Positions 35,336 through 44,466 of a stretch of 53,128 nt of DNA are shown here, piece by piece. Each line of letters opens with the position of its first letter. Positions within the stretch are counted from its first letter, which is position 1. The DNA is from CALGLS01 sp047626155. Its GTDB lineage: Bacteria > Bacteroidota > Bacteroidia > Chitinophagales > Saprospiraceae. The notes under the pieces are model-generated. The model was given only the letters and a program-made list of their open reading frames with translations. It had not been told where the DNA came from and searched no databases. Where the stretch lies: positions 1-53,128 of the forward strand of contig JBLHRR010000020.1 in assembly GCA_047626155.1 (NCBI GenBank). Reading direction: 5' to 3'. Both the position numbers and the translations under genes were made by a program.

Positions 35336-35525
35336 AATGATAATCGGATAGTAATGGTTTTAAGTAAAGTTGGTGTTTGAAAAAGGAGAACCTTGACGGG
35401 ATGTACTCTAAGTATTCTCAAGATTATAGCATAAAGGTAAGGATTTTTGCTGCCTTTTTCATACCATGATGAAGGTACTTTTTGGGTTAGTAAAATAGTA
35501 ATTCGTTAAATAGTTAATTGGTGCG

Positions 35526-35591
35526 CTCAATACGCAAGACTCTGGAGAAGTCGACCCCACGTTCACCCCAAGTAGCAACTCGGGACTCGAA
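35526..35591 (-). repeat. Structured repeat family H, copy 3
   Basis: CTCAATACGCAAGACT followed by TGGAGAAGTCGACCCCAC (35526-35560) differs from copy 4 (44413-44447) at only three of 35 positions. The adjoining hairpin (minus-strand CCCGAGT-tgct-ACTTGGG) keeps the fold and loop word of copies 1 and 2. Confidence 0.7.
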
Positions 35592-35594
35592 AAA

Positions 35595-35633
35595 AGAAAA
35601 AAGCAGTACCAGCGATCTCCGCCAGTACTGCTG
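35595..35633 (-). terminator. Terminator for the 2425-residue gene region
   Basis: AGCAGTAC (35602-35609) pairs with GTACTGCT (35625-35632), and two T runs follow on the minus strand. It lies 300 bases past the giant gene's stop, so either the 3' UTR is long or another transcript ends here. Confidence 0.7.
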
Positions 35634-35766
35634 CTATTAATCCAATAATTGATTAAATTTTAGTCTCTCATAGTATATTAGACTTTACTCCAAAATAGTT
35701 TGTATGTCCTCAAATGTTAATTCTCGCCAGCACTTCTCATCCCTTCCGCTTTGCGGTTAAATCACT

Positions 35767-35847
35767 TGACTGTTCACTGAACAGTCACCCTTTGGGATCG
35801 CTCTTTGATGTTCGCCCGTAGCTAAGGCTACGAACTCAAAAAAGAGC
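35767..35847. repeat. Two adjacent palindromes in the 3' region of the giant gene
   Basis: TGACTGTTCA-c-TGAACAGTCA is a perfect 21-base palindrome. It is followed by a stacked hairpin with outer arms GCTCTTT/AAAGAGC and inner arms CGTAGC/GCTACG. Neither has a T run. Together they would fold the 3' UTR and may protect the long mRNA. Confidence 0.5.
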
Positions 35848-35933
35848 TTCGTTCTGACAAAAATTATCTATTTGATTTCTATACAAAATATTTCAGCATA
35901 AAGTCTATTCTTCCAAAGAAGGAAGTTTTTTAA

Positions 35934-38900
35934 TTATCTGTGTATCTGCAAATAACCGGATCGCTGTTCTCCCGTCCCCGTATCGAAGAGGTAGAAATAG
36001 GTACCATCTGGTAAATCAACACCACCAAGGTTGAAAGTACCGCTCCAGTTATTTTGATAATTCTTAGTATTATAAACCTGATTCCCCCATCTATTGAAAA
36101 TAGACAGTGTATGATTCGGGAAGTTCTGTAGTCCATTAATGGTGAAATACTGATTAACGGCATCCCCATTTGGAGAGAAACCGGAGACGAAGCTCAATTC
36201 ACCCGGAATCGTATCACAAGGCACAAAGAAGAAAACTTCTGTGGTATCACAACCAATGTCATTACAAATAGCATAGGTCATTTTGTCCGGAGTATCCGAA
36301 TCACAATAATCTACATTTGGTACATAATCGATTACTCCATTTTGATTGACAATGAGTTCTCCAAAATCTGGAAGTGTAATAACAAATATGATATCCTCCG
36401 CTCCTCTCATATTATCGTTCGCCGTTAAGTCGTAACTGATAGGCGTATTGATTGTCATGTAAATCGAATCTTGATTGGCGTCAGGAAGGTCCGCATTGTC
36501 TACCACACTGACATAAACAAGTGTTGTATCACAGAAGCCCATGTCATCGCATATTAGAATGCAGGCCGTATCCAATCCTATTTCCACCCCTTCAATCGCT
36601 AGGCAATATGCTCCTGTTAGCAGAGTAAAGATCGCAATCTCTCCTGCAGGCATATTGCAGAAACTCATACTTATTGGTATCCCAGGCAATTCACTGGCAT
36701 CGAAACAGATGGTGTCCGTCTGGGTTACTTCCGTAAATTCTATCCAAATTTCTGTACTGATACAAGCCGCTTGTACCGTTGCTGTATCTGAGCAGTTATT
36801 GATCAGGTCATTCACGATGATTTCATGATTTCCTGCAGGTAATAAAATTGAAATATTGGTAACGGATGCTTCCGCAATCATATCGATGGTCGTTGGTGTA
36901 GAAGTTGGGATATGCGTAATTTGCATTGCGCCATAAGCCTGTCCAGTATCTGCACCGCGAATAAGATCGTTGGCGGCATCATTCGTCCAGTTACCCGTAG
37001 GGTTCCATACATTCATCGAATCTACTAATTCATCAACATCTGCGAAAGTACTTGTAAAAGATATTCCATCTACTATCCAGCTACCCAATTGGTAGGGTCC
37101 AAGGATACCTCCTCCGACTAGTAAGCCGTATGGATAGGTTGGCAATTCCATTGATCCGCAGACCACCGTTGTACCAGCGTAAGCCGTTCCGTTTTGGAAT
37201 ATTTCGTATTCTGAAGAATTTGTAGATGTAATGTTCAAACAAAGCTCTGCTGACAGGTTGCAATCCGCAATATTGAGGTTTTGAACCGCAGCTCCTATTA
37301 AGTCACAATTATCTGCAGGTGGTGGACAGATTACATTCACCATAGCGGTATCAACACATCCACTTGCAATTTCCAACACTGTTATTACATGCATACCCGT
37401 ATCGATTTGTATAGAAATACCATTTGGTTGAATTTGCGGTGTAACAGCTGTATCAAAGTTGGCTCCTGAATTTACGTTAGTAATTACTAATGGTCCTAAG
37501 TTATTGATATCCCCTTCTCCAATAATTAGCAATCCTGAAAGTACCCAGTTACCCGAAGGCACCCAAACGTTCATCGAGTCTACTAATTCCATTGTATTAC
37601 CAAAGGTAACTCCACCACCATAATTGACGCCACTAACCACCCATTCGTCTAATATATAATTTCCATCTAAGTTGAATCCAATGGTAAAGTAGCTAGGTAA
37701 CGTATCAAAGTCACAACCTATAAAGGGTCCACCGAAAATCATCCCATTATCTCTGATTTCATAATCTGCGGGGTTATTTGGATCAACCCCTAGACAGAAG
37801 TCTGCCAGGGCAGAACAATCAGCAGCCATTACGTTTGCATCTGCGATGAAATCAGGACAAGTAGTACAAGACACCGTTACAAACGCAGTATCTAGGCAAC
37901 CATTGATTACATCATTAAATATCACCTCGTGATAGCCAGTGTCCAACGGCATAGAAGCATTCGTCAAACATGCACCGAAAGCACCTGCATAAGCTACTCC
38001 ATTATCTGTAATTGTATAATTTGTAATATCTGTAGACAGAATTTGTGTACAGAAATTAACAGTGCTACTACAACTTGTAGCATCTAGTGCTACTGGTGCT
38101 GTAAATAAATCCGTACAACAACTGACGCTCACACTCAAGGTATCAAAACAATTCAAGAAAATATCTTCGAGCACCACCTCATGCTGGCCATTGAGCAATT
38201 CGATTTCAATTCCATTTCCATTCGGGTTGATGTTCATCGACGCCATTAGCGTAACAGGATTCGGTACTGCGTTTACTACAATTCCACTGAATACATCTGA
38301 AGGACTGCCACCAAGTATAGAACTGATAGGCGCATCAAGTATCCAAGCACCGGTAGGGTTCCAGGTATTCATTGAGTCAACCAGAGCTTGCATACTGATT
38401 ACCGTTCCGCCATAAATTACTCCATTAACCATCCAGTCCGTAATGATGTAGGGGCCTGTAAGACCGCCCCCTGGTAAAGTGGAATAATTAAAGGCATAAC
38501 TAGTATCAAAATCACAATCCAGTGTTGGTCCGGTATAAAGCGTTCCATTATCATAAATTCTATAATTCCCAATAGAGACTAAAGGCACACCCAGACAAAC
38601 TTTTGCGGTGTCGCCACATGCTGCTAAAGGCACTATCAAATCAGTCTCTGCCATAATACCAGAACAGTCCGGTGTTATATTAAAGACAATGATCGTGGTA
38701 TCACAAATTGCATTAATATCGCAAAGAACTACGCAGGCCGTATCTGGACCGATGTATCCTGCGTTCGGAAAGTAGCCCACACATTCACTCGGTGAGTTTA
38801 TCGCCATTGATCCGTTTACTGGATCTCCACAACTAGCCGTGGTAGAAACTGCGCCACTCAATTGTGTGATGTCCATACATATATTCGGCAAAGCAGCATC

Positions 38901-41900
38901 TACTACAGAAGTGATGTATATGGTATCAAGTGTTGGCAATGCGTTGACCGTAAATACAAATACAGTAGTATCACAAAGGCCATTCATATCACAAACAACC
39001 ACACAAGCAGTATCTGGCCCTGAGTACCCCACGTTAGGAATATAATCAACACATTCATCACCCGGTGTAATCACTAATGTACCATTAGCTGGATCACCAC
39101 AAGAAGCAACGGTGTTTACCGGAGCAATCAATTCAGAAATATCTGCACATAAATTCAGAATAGAAACACCCTGGATTGTAGTGGCAAATATTGTATCTGT
39201 TACCGTTGTAGGTAAAGGGTTTACGGTAAAGACCAGGAAGGTAGTATCGCAAAGGCCATTCACATCACAAACTAAAACACAGGCCGTATCCTGTCCTGTA
39301 AAATTCATGTCAGGAACATAATCTACACAAACATCTGGAGTCGTAACAATTAACATTCCGTTGACTGGGTCGCCGCAGGAAGAAACAGAAGCTACTGCTC
39401 CACTCAGTTCGTTGGTCAACATACAGAGGTCCATCAAGGGTACACCTTCTATTGTAGTAAAATTAAGGGTGCTGGTCGTTGGTGGTACGCCCTGATAAAC
39501 CGTCAATGTAAAACCATCATGGTCATCGTCATCATTCGGATTATCTGGATTATTATTTATTTCATTATCAATATTCAAATCATTGGTACCGTCAAAATCA
39601 GTAACGGAATCGTCATCAGTTGGAGGCAAATTGAAATCGTCAGTATCATTATCGTATCCTGTTATTTCAAAGAAGTTGTTTAAAGTCGTGTTTGCGTAAG
39701 CACAGTCAACAACTAAGTCTAAATAAACGACTACAAAGTCGCCAGAGCCAATAAGGTCAATACTATCGGTTGGTAAACCACTCACCAATTCCCAATCGCT
39801 ATTATTAGGCAGTGTCGGATCAAAGGCTAATCCCGTTGGGAGGAAATCGGTGATGACTACGTCAAAAGCAGCCATGTTCCCTTGATTGTACAATTCCATT
39901 GCGAAGGTTACCGTATCGCAGGGGCTCACATTGTTAGGTGGGCCATTTACCAGAAGAGCTAAGTCGAAAACTTGATTAACAAAGATGGTTTCCGAGTCAT
40001 GATCATCATCATCATTTGGATTATCTGGATTATTGTTGGTCTCATTGTCTATAACTAAATCGTTGAAAACATTACCATCCGTTACAGAATCATTATCAGA
40101 AGGGTCTGCATTACCATTGTCGGTATCATCGTCGTAAGCTGTTATTTCTATAAAGTTAGAAATAGCCCCTCCCGTATAAAATTCATCCACCACTAAATTG
40201 AGCGAGATCGAAACAGAATCGCCAGCAGTTATAGGGCCGTTAATTGTCGTCGTTAAAGTATTAGTAGAAGGCGTCCAAATTCCATTTCCATTTATATTGT
40301 TATCAAATATAACTCCTGGAGACAAGAAGGTCAACAATTCGATGTCATAAGCAGGATAGGTTCCTTGATTGTATACCCAAACAGTATGGGCTACAGTATC
40401 TCCAGGGTTTGCAGGACTATTGTTATCCAAAACCATTTTCATAGCCAAATCAAATACACAATTTTCAACAGTAATCGTCAGACTGTCTATAGCAGAGCAA
40501 CCTGCAACCGTAGTAGCGTTTGCTCTAATATAATATTCTGTAGTAACGGAAGGAAAAACAACAGGGCTAGTCAGCACATTGCTTTCTGCATCGGCATCTG
40601 CAAGAGTTGGATAGTAATTTAAAGTAGCCGGTTGTCCTGTAATTTCTACGACCCAAGCCGCTAAAGACGTTGTATCTCCATTACATATCGTCAAATCACT
40701 AGTGATTAAATTGAGGTCAGGGTTTATGGTTACCTGAATACTATCAATATCAAAGCAAGTTACATCGTTTGTATTTTTCCGCACATAATAGGTGGTCGTT
40801 ACTAGCGGCGTTTGCGACTCTCCCAAGAATGCTTGTTCGAGGTTCGCATCATTTAAAGAAGCAAAGTAATAGCAAATCCCGGTGAACTCAGTCAGCGGTT
40901 CTGCATCATAAACCATTTCTTTTAAGCCTACTGTTGTGCCCTGACAAATAACCGTATCGATACTTACCAGCTCAGGAGTTATACAAGGTGGGAAAAAACC
41001 AGCATCCATTTCATGAATTAATTGTCCGGAATTACCTGTAGTAAAAGCCATATGTGGATAACCATCCACCGCAGCATTCAGCCCTGATGGAATGGAAATA
41101 TCAGAATCATTTTTTTCTGAGTTGGCACCAAATCCCACGTCAAGCATAGTTAGATCCAGTGAGTCATTTAGCAAATTAGTAGCCGTATTAAAGGCTCCGT
41201 TTTTACCGATGGCAATAAGATAATCTGTTTGCGGCTCCAATGTGTCAGAAAAGGAATAGAGTCCATTTATGTCTGTAGTATCCAGCCACAATAAATTTCC
41301 AGCAGCATCAAATAAAGAAACCTGTACTCCTTCCAAACCAATTTCAGCTGGTCCTTGAACGCCATCTTGATCTTCATCTCTCCAAAGGTAACTCAGCAAT
41401 TCGATTGGCGGAGCATCACAAAGCAACTCCACATCTCCTACTCCTCCACCTTTAGCAGCATTACCATTTCCTCCAGGGAAGGAAACCGTTTGATATAATT
41501 GATAGCCATCAGTGGTGTTAGAAATACCTGTCATTAAATTAAAACGACGCACTCCTCCTGAGTTGAAATTCACAGGATTGATAACCGAAGCCATTACTTC
41601 ATTTGTTCCTCGCAAAAGGGACAAAGCACCAAGACTTATTTCGCTATGGTCTGATCCAAGAGAATCACCACAGAAAAATTCACCGCCACCAATACCCTGG
41701 CCATTAAGACCACAGCCTCCGCCATCAGGGATGATTCCATTATTTTCTAAGGAATAGTTGGTTCCATTAAAATATCCGCGAAGGATGTCACCACCATTTA
41801 CGATGCTCTCAGAATTTGCACCCGTATTATCCTGCATAAAAGTAAACTTCTGAAAGGCATATCGATCTGCAAAACCCAAAACAATGGTATTATCTGAATC

Positions 41901-43211
41901 AAATTCAATATCTGTCAACATGGGTGTAGGACGGCAGCTGATATTCACATCGTCATAAGTATCTATCCATGGATTCCATGTAGTACAAGTGTTATCTAAT
42001 GCACCTCCTTTAGTATAATCTAACGGAAAAGAAGAAACCGCATCAGACCAAAGTCCTGTACTGAAATCATAAACCACCACTTTGGCCGAAAGGTCAGCAA
42101 TGGTACCGCCATTTTCAGCGGTACAAACCATTCCGATATATAACTTATCTCTTCGATACTCTAAAGCGAAAGGACGACTCACTCCATTGGTACAATTCAC
42201 TGTTGGAATGGCCGGTAAGGTACTTACGTCTGAAATCGTTGGCAGCGTTCCGTTTTGATTATAATTTGTGAGATTAACAGCAACAATAGACCTTTCAAAA
42301 AGATTAACAGCAAACAAGGTGTTGCCGTCATCTGTGATTTCAATATCTCCTAAACCCATTTTCCCTGACGCATCAAACATCAGCGAATCGGAAGCAGCGT
42401 TTTCCCAATCACCATCAAGGGTTCTAACTGGTTCCGTTCCTAAGTTAACACCAAGTCCCGCTAGGTTCGCAAAGGTAGAAACGATTGGCGCTGAGCCAGA
42501 ATAATCAATTCTATAAATTCCTCCGATTCCGGCAGGGCCTACACCTACATGCCGTTTCATGACTGCGCTATAGAAAGCTTGTTGATTGTAACCATTATAA
42601 GCAGCACCCCAAACGGCTCCTACTTCAGACATAATAGCGTCGTGTGTTGGAGCAGTTGCATCACCTGTTCGATCATATGGAAAAGAAACAATGGCATCTA
42701 GCGTACCTGCTGTTCCTCCCACTGTGGGATCACCGTTTACAAAACAAGAAGTTGTTATATTAGGTACCATCTGACAATACTCGTCTGGATAGTATAATCC
42801 CAAACGAGCATTACAAGAAGAAGCCGTATAGACTTGTACATCTGTATTAATATTGTTGCCAGGACTTATTTCAAGCCAACGATCCTCCCAGCTGTATTCT
42901 ACCCTTACCGGGTAAAGTGCCGGAGTAAGGGACCAGGATCCTGCGCCATCGGTCGTATCTACCAATACATCGCCATGTGCATCTACCACCGTAACGATAA
43001 TTCCGGGCTGCCCATTTTCATTAGAATTCAGGGTTCCGTAAACATTAGCCGTACTAGCATTAGCTGCCGGCACATCCTGAAAGACAGTACCTCCTACATC
43101 TCCCGTGTTGCATTGCGCATAGATATTGCTAGGTATAACAAAGCCAAAAAGGGCCACGAAAATACTGTTCAGAATAAGGTCTTTGAAATGTCGAGTTGCT
43201 TGAAAGTTCAT
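35934..43211 (-). CDS. Giant T9SS substrate: SdrD_B, DUF11-like and repeat domains, CHU_C sorting domain
   Basis: About 2425 residues from ATG 43211 (MNFQATRHFKDLILNSIFVA, signal peptide ending IYAQ). In order: a first B-type domain (about 35-125), a propeller-like region (about 150-600), an SdrD_B domain (SYLWRDEDQDGVQGPAEIGL, about 635-740), Ig-like modules, and two DUF11-type domains (VWVYNQGTYPAYDIELLTF, MELYNQGNMAAFDVVITDF). Three tandem repeats of about 85 residues (DTACVLVCDVNGLCDTT type, about 1250-1520) and about four repeats bearing DSMNVWNPTGNW-like motifs follow. The CHU_C domain closes it (FVSGFSPNGDAVNQYFTI to RSGYLQIHR). It is exported by T9SS; an adhesin or surface-layer role is inferred. 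Confidence 0.92.
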   Translation of the reverse strand: MNFQATRHFKDLILNSIFVALFGFVIPSNIYAQCNTGDVGGTVFQDVPAANASTANVYGTLNSNENGQPGIIVTVVDAHGDVLVDTTDGAGSWSLTPALYPVRVEYSWEDRWLEISPGNNINTDVQVYTASSCNARLGLYYPDEYCQMVPNITTSCFVNGDPTVGGTAGTLDAIVSFPYDRTGDATAPTHDAIMSEVGAVWGAAYNGYNQQAFYSAVMKRHVGVGPAGIGGIYRIDYSGSAPIVSTFANLAGLGVNLGTEPVRTLDGDWENAASDSLMFDASGKMGLGDIEITDDGNTLFAVNLFERSIVAVNLTNYNQNGTLPTISDVSTLPAIPTVNCTNGVSRPFALEYRRDKLYIGMVCTAENGGTIADLSAKVVVYDFSTGLWSDAVSSFPLDYTKGGALDNTCTTWNPWIDTYDDVNISCRPTPMLTDIEFDSDNTIVLGFADRYAFQKFTFMQDNTGANSESIVNGGDILRGYFNGTNYSLENNGIIPDGGGCGLNGQGIGGGEFFCGDSLGSDHSEISLGALSLLRGTNEVMASVINPVNFNSGGVRRFNLMTGISNTTDGYQLYQTVSFPGGNGNAAKGGGVGDVELLCDAPPIELLSYLWRDEDQDGVQGPAEIGLEGVQVSLFDAAGNLLWLDTTDINGLYSFSDTLEPQTDYLIAIGKNGAFNTATNLLNDSLDLTMLDVGFGANSEKNDSDISIPSGLNAAVDGYPHMAFTTGNSGQLIHEMDAGFFPPCITPELVSIDTVICQGTTVGLKEMVYDAEPLTEFTGICYYFASLNDANLEQAFLGESQTPLVTTTYYVRKNTNDVTCFDIDSIQVTINPDLNLITSDLTICNGDTTSLAAWVVEITGQPATLNYYPTLADADAESNVLTSPVVFPSVTTEYYIRANATTVAGCSAIDSLTITVENCVFDLAMKMVLDNNSPANPGDTVAHTVWVYNQGTYPAYDIELLTFLSPGVIFDNNINGNGIWTPSTNTLTTTINGPITAGDSVSISLNLVVDEFYTGGAISNFIEITAYDDDTDNGNADPSDNDSVTDGNVFNDLVIDNETNNNPDNPNDDDDHDSETIFVNQVFDLALLVNGPPNNVSPCDTVTFAMELYNQGNMAAFDVVITDFLPTGLAFDPTLPNNSDWELVSGLPTDSIDLIGSGDFVVVYLDLVVDCAYANTTLNNFFEITGYDNDTDDFNLPPTDDDSVTDFDGTNDLNIDNEINNNPDNPNDDDDHDGFTLTVYQGVPPTTSTLNFTTIEGVPLMDLCMLTNELSGAVASVSSCGDPVNGMLIVTTPDVCVDYVPDMNFTGQDTACVLVCDVNGLCDTTFLVFTVNPLPTTVTDTIFATTIQGVSILNLCADISELIAPVNTVASCGDPANGTLVITPGDECVDYIPNVGYSGPDTACVVVCDMNGLCDTTVFVFTVNALPTLDTIYITSVVDAALPNICMDITQLSGAVSTTASCGDPVNGSMAINSPSECVGYFPNAGYIGPDTACVVLCDINAICDTTIIVFNITPDCSGIMAETDLIVPLAACGDTAKVCLGVPLVSIGNYRIYDNGTLYTGPTLDCDFDTSYAFNYSTLPGGGLTGPYIITDWMVNGVIYGGTVISMQALVDSMNTWNPTGAWILDAPISSILGGSPSDVFSGIVVNAVPNPVTLMASMNINPNGNGIEIELLNGQHEVVLEDIFLNCFDTLSVSVSCCTDLFTAPVALDATSCSSTVNFCTQILSTDITNYTITDNGVAYAGAFGACLTNASMPLDTGYHEVIFNDVINGCLDTAFVTVSCTTCPDFIADANVMAADCSALADFCLGVDPNNPADYEIRDNGMIFGGPFIGCDFDTLPSYFTIGFNLDGNYILDEWVVSGVNYGGGVTFGNTMELVDSMNVWVPSGNWVLSGLLIIGEGDINNLGPLVITNVNSGANFDTAVTPQIQPNGISIQIDTGMHVITVLEIASGCVDTAMVNVICPPPADNCDLIGAAVQNLNIADCNLSAELCLNITSTNSSEYEIFQNGTAYAGTTVVCGSMELPTYPYGLLVGGGILGPYQLGSWIVDGISFTSTFADVDELVDSMNVWNPTGNWTNDAANDLIRGADTGQAYGAMQITHIPTSTPTTIDMIAEASVTNISILLPAGNHEIIVNDLINNCSDTATVQAACISTEIWIEFTEVTQTDTICFDASELPGIPISMSFCNMPAGEIAIFTLLTGAYCLAIEGVEIGLDTACILICDDMGFCDTTLVYVSVVDNADLPDANQDSIYMTINTPISYDLTANDNMRGAEDIIFVITLPDFGELIVNQNGVIDYVPNVDYCDSDTPDKMTYAICNDIGCDTTEVFFFVPCDTIPGELSFVSGFSPNGDAVNQYFTINGLQNFPNHTLSIFNRWGNQVYNTKNYQNNWSGTFNLGGVDLPDGTYFYLFDTGTGEQRSGYLQIHR

Positions 43212-43341
43212 AGATTCTGCTTTGTCAATCAATTATAATCTTTGAGCTTAGCAGACCCGCATATGAAGTACATACGACGATCTGAATAAGCCAAAAGAAT
43301 TTGGATTACTGGATTTGGTTTGGTGAAATCATGGCGTGAAA

Positions 43342-43380
43342 GCTTCTTAGATCACGTTTAACTTTTATGTTCTAAGAAGC
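43342..43380. promoter_or_regulatory. Inverted repeat abutting the phosphoesterase promoter
   Basis: GCTTCTTAGA (43342-43351) and TCTAAGAAGC (43371-43380) are perfect 10-bp arms ending 8 bases before the -33 element. It may be a regulator site, or a terminator for unannotated transcription. Confidence 0.4.
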
Positions 43381-43387
43381 CGAATGG

Positions 43388-43418
43388 TTTGTAAGCTGTA
43401 TAAAATGTGCTATTTTTG
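43388..43418 (+). promoter_or_regulatory. Consensus Bacteroidota promoter
   Basis: TTTG (43388-43391), exactly 19 bases, then TATTTTTG (43411-43418). Both elements match TTTG-N19-TAnnTTTG perfectly. Predicted start near 43425, about 80 bases before the phosphoesterase-like gene. Confidence 0.75.
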
Positions 43419-43507
43419 TTATAAAGCCTATACAAAAACCCCCGTCTGCTCAAAAGAACAGACCATTACATATTTCTTTTTTCAAAATTTGTACCAAGAG
43501 CAACAAA

Positions 43508-44380
43508 ATGCAGCTACGAACCTTACTTTCTCTATTTTTCTCTTTTTCGATGGCAGCTTGTTTTGCCCAAGAAGACACTTTAAACTATTTATTTCTGGGC
43601 CATACTTATCAATGGAAGTCTGCTGTTCAAAAGGTAGATTTCAGACTGGAAGCCATAGATAAAAGTCCTTATGATCAATTTTGGCTGGGTGGAGATAATT
43701 GTTCTGAAACAGCTCAGAGTTACACTACGCTACAATATCTGGACTCGATATTTCACTTAGCGAACCCTAAGAATCATTGGACTTTGGGCAACCATGATCA
43801 TAGAAATGGAAACATGGAATGGATTGAAGAATTCACTCAGCGTAATGATTACTATACCAGCCATCAGGATGGAATTACAGTAATGGTTCTAAATACCAAC
43901 CTCAACCCTTCGGATTGCGAAAACCTCAATAAGCAATACCAAATGATCAGCAATGTCTGTGATACCATACAAGAGTCATCACACTTAATTATTTTGAACC
44001 ATCATTTCATTTGGTCTAAACTTCCGGAGATAAGTCCCCAAGAAATCGGCTCCCACGGGGTCATAGAATACTATGCTATGAATTGTGACTCGACCAATGC
44101 CCTATTCCATAACACCATGTACCCGAAACTCATAAGTGTCCAAGAGAGAGGCGTCCAAGTCATCAACATTATGGGAGATGCCGGTTGGGGAGACCCAACG
44201 GCAAAGCAAACCAGCGAGGGCATCTGGTTTATGGCTTCCGGAATCAATGCCACCGTCTACGATGACAACCCTGTCGCCTTCGAAGCTAGTGCAGATGAAA
44301 TCTTAGTGATCAGGCATATTCCGAAGCAAAAGAAATTGTGGTGGGAGTATTTGTCTTTGGATGAGTTGTATGAGGAGTGA
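43508..44380 (+). CDS. Secreted calcineurin-like phosphoesterase-fold protein with altered metal motifs
   Basis: A 290-residue protein with a signal peptide (MQLRTLLSLFFSFSMAACFA). The metallophosphoesterase core is recognisable: WLGGDN (59-64), TLGNHDHRNG (92-101) and ILNHHFIW in the middle. The first motif, normally DxH, reads LGHTY (30-34), and the last, normally GHxH, reads MGDAGWGD. Several metal ligands therefore appear replaced, so it may bind a single metal, act on an unusual substrate or be non-catalytic. There is no T9SS domain, so a periplasmic location is likely. Transcribed alone from a consensus promoter. Confidence 0.72.
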   Translation: MQLRTLLSLFFSFSMAACFAQEDTLNYLFLGHTYQWKSAVQKVDFRLEAIDKSPYDQFWLGGDNCSETAQSYTTLQYLDSIFHLANPKNHWTLGNHDHRNGNMEWIEEFTQRNDYYTSHQDGITVMVLNTNLNPSDCENLNKQYQMISNVCDTIQESSHLIILNHHFIWSKLPEISPQEIGSHGVIEYYAMNCDSTNALFHNTMYPKLISVQERGVQVINIMGDAGWGDPTAKQTSEGIWFMASGINATVYDDNPVAFEASADEILVIRHIPKQKKLWWEYLSLDELYEE

Positions 44381-44412
44381 GTTGGGTATTGGTATATTCG
44401 TTAACTGATACC

Positions 44413-44466
44413 CTCAATACGCAAGACTATAGAGGAGTCGACCCCACATTAACCAGGAGAGTTAAT
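44413..44466 (-). repeat. Structured repeat family H, copy 4
   Basis: The 35-base block CTCAATACGCAAGACT to GTCGACCCCAC (44413-44447) is nearly identical to copy 3. The adjoining hairpin is ATTAAC/GTTAAT with a 7-nt loop: a different stem sequence in the same position. It fills the gap between two convergent genes and its last base touches the stop codon of the minus-strand one. Confidence 0.7.

Noticed and set aside
4136..44466. CRISPR-like reading of the dispersed repeats
   Set aside because: The copies are kilobases apart with no spacers or cas genes, so they are interspersed elements.
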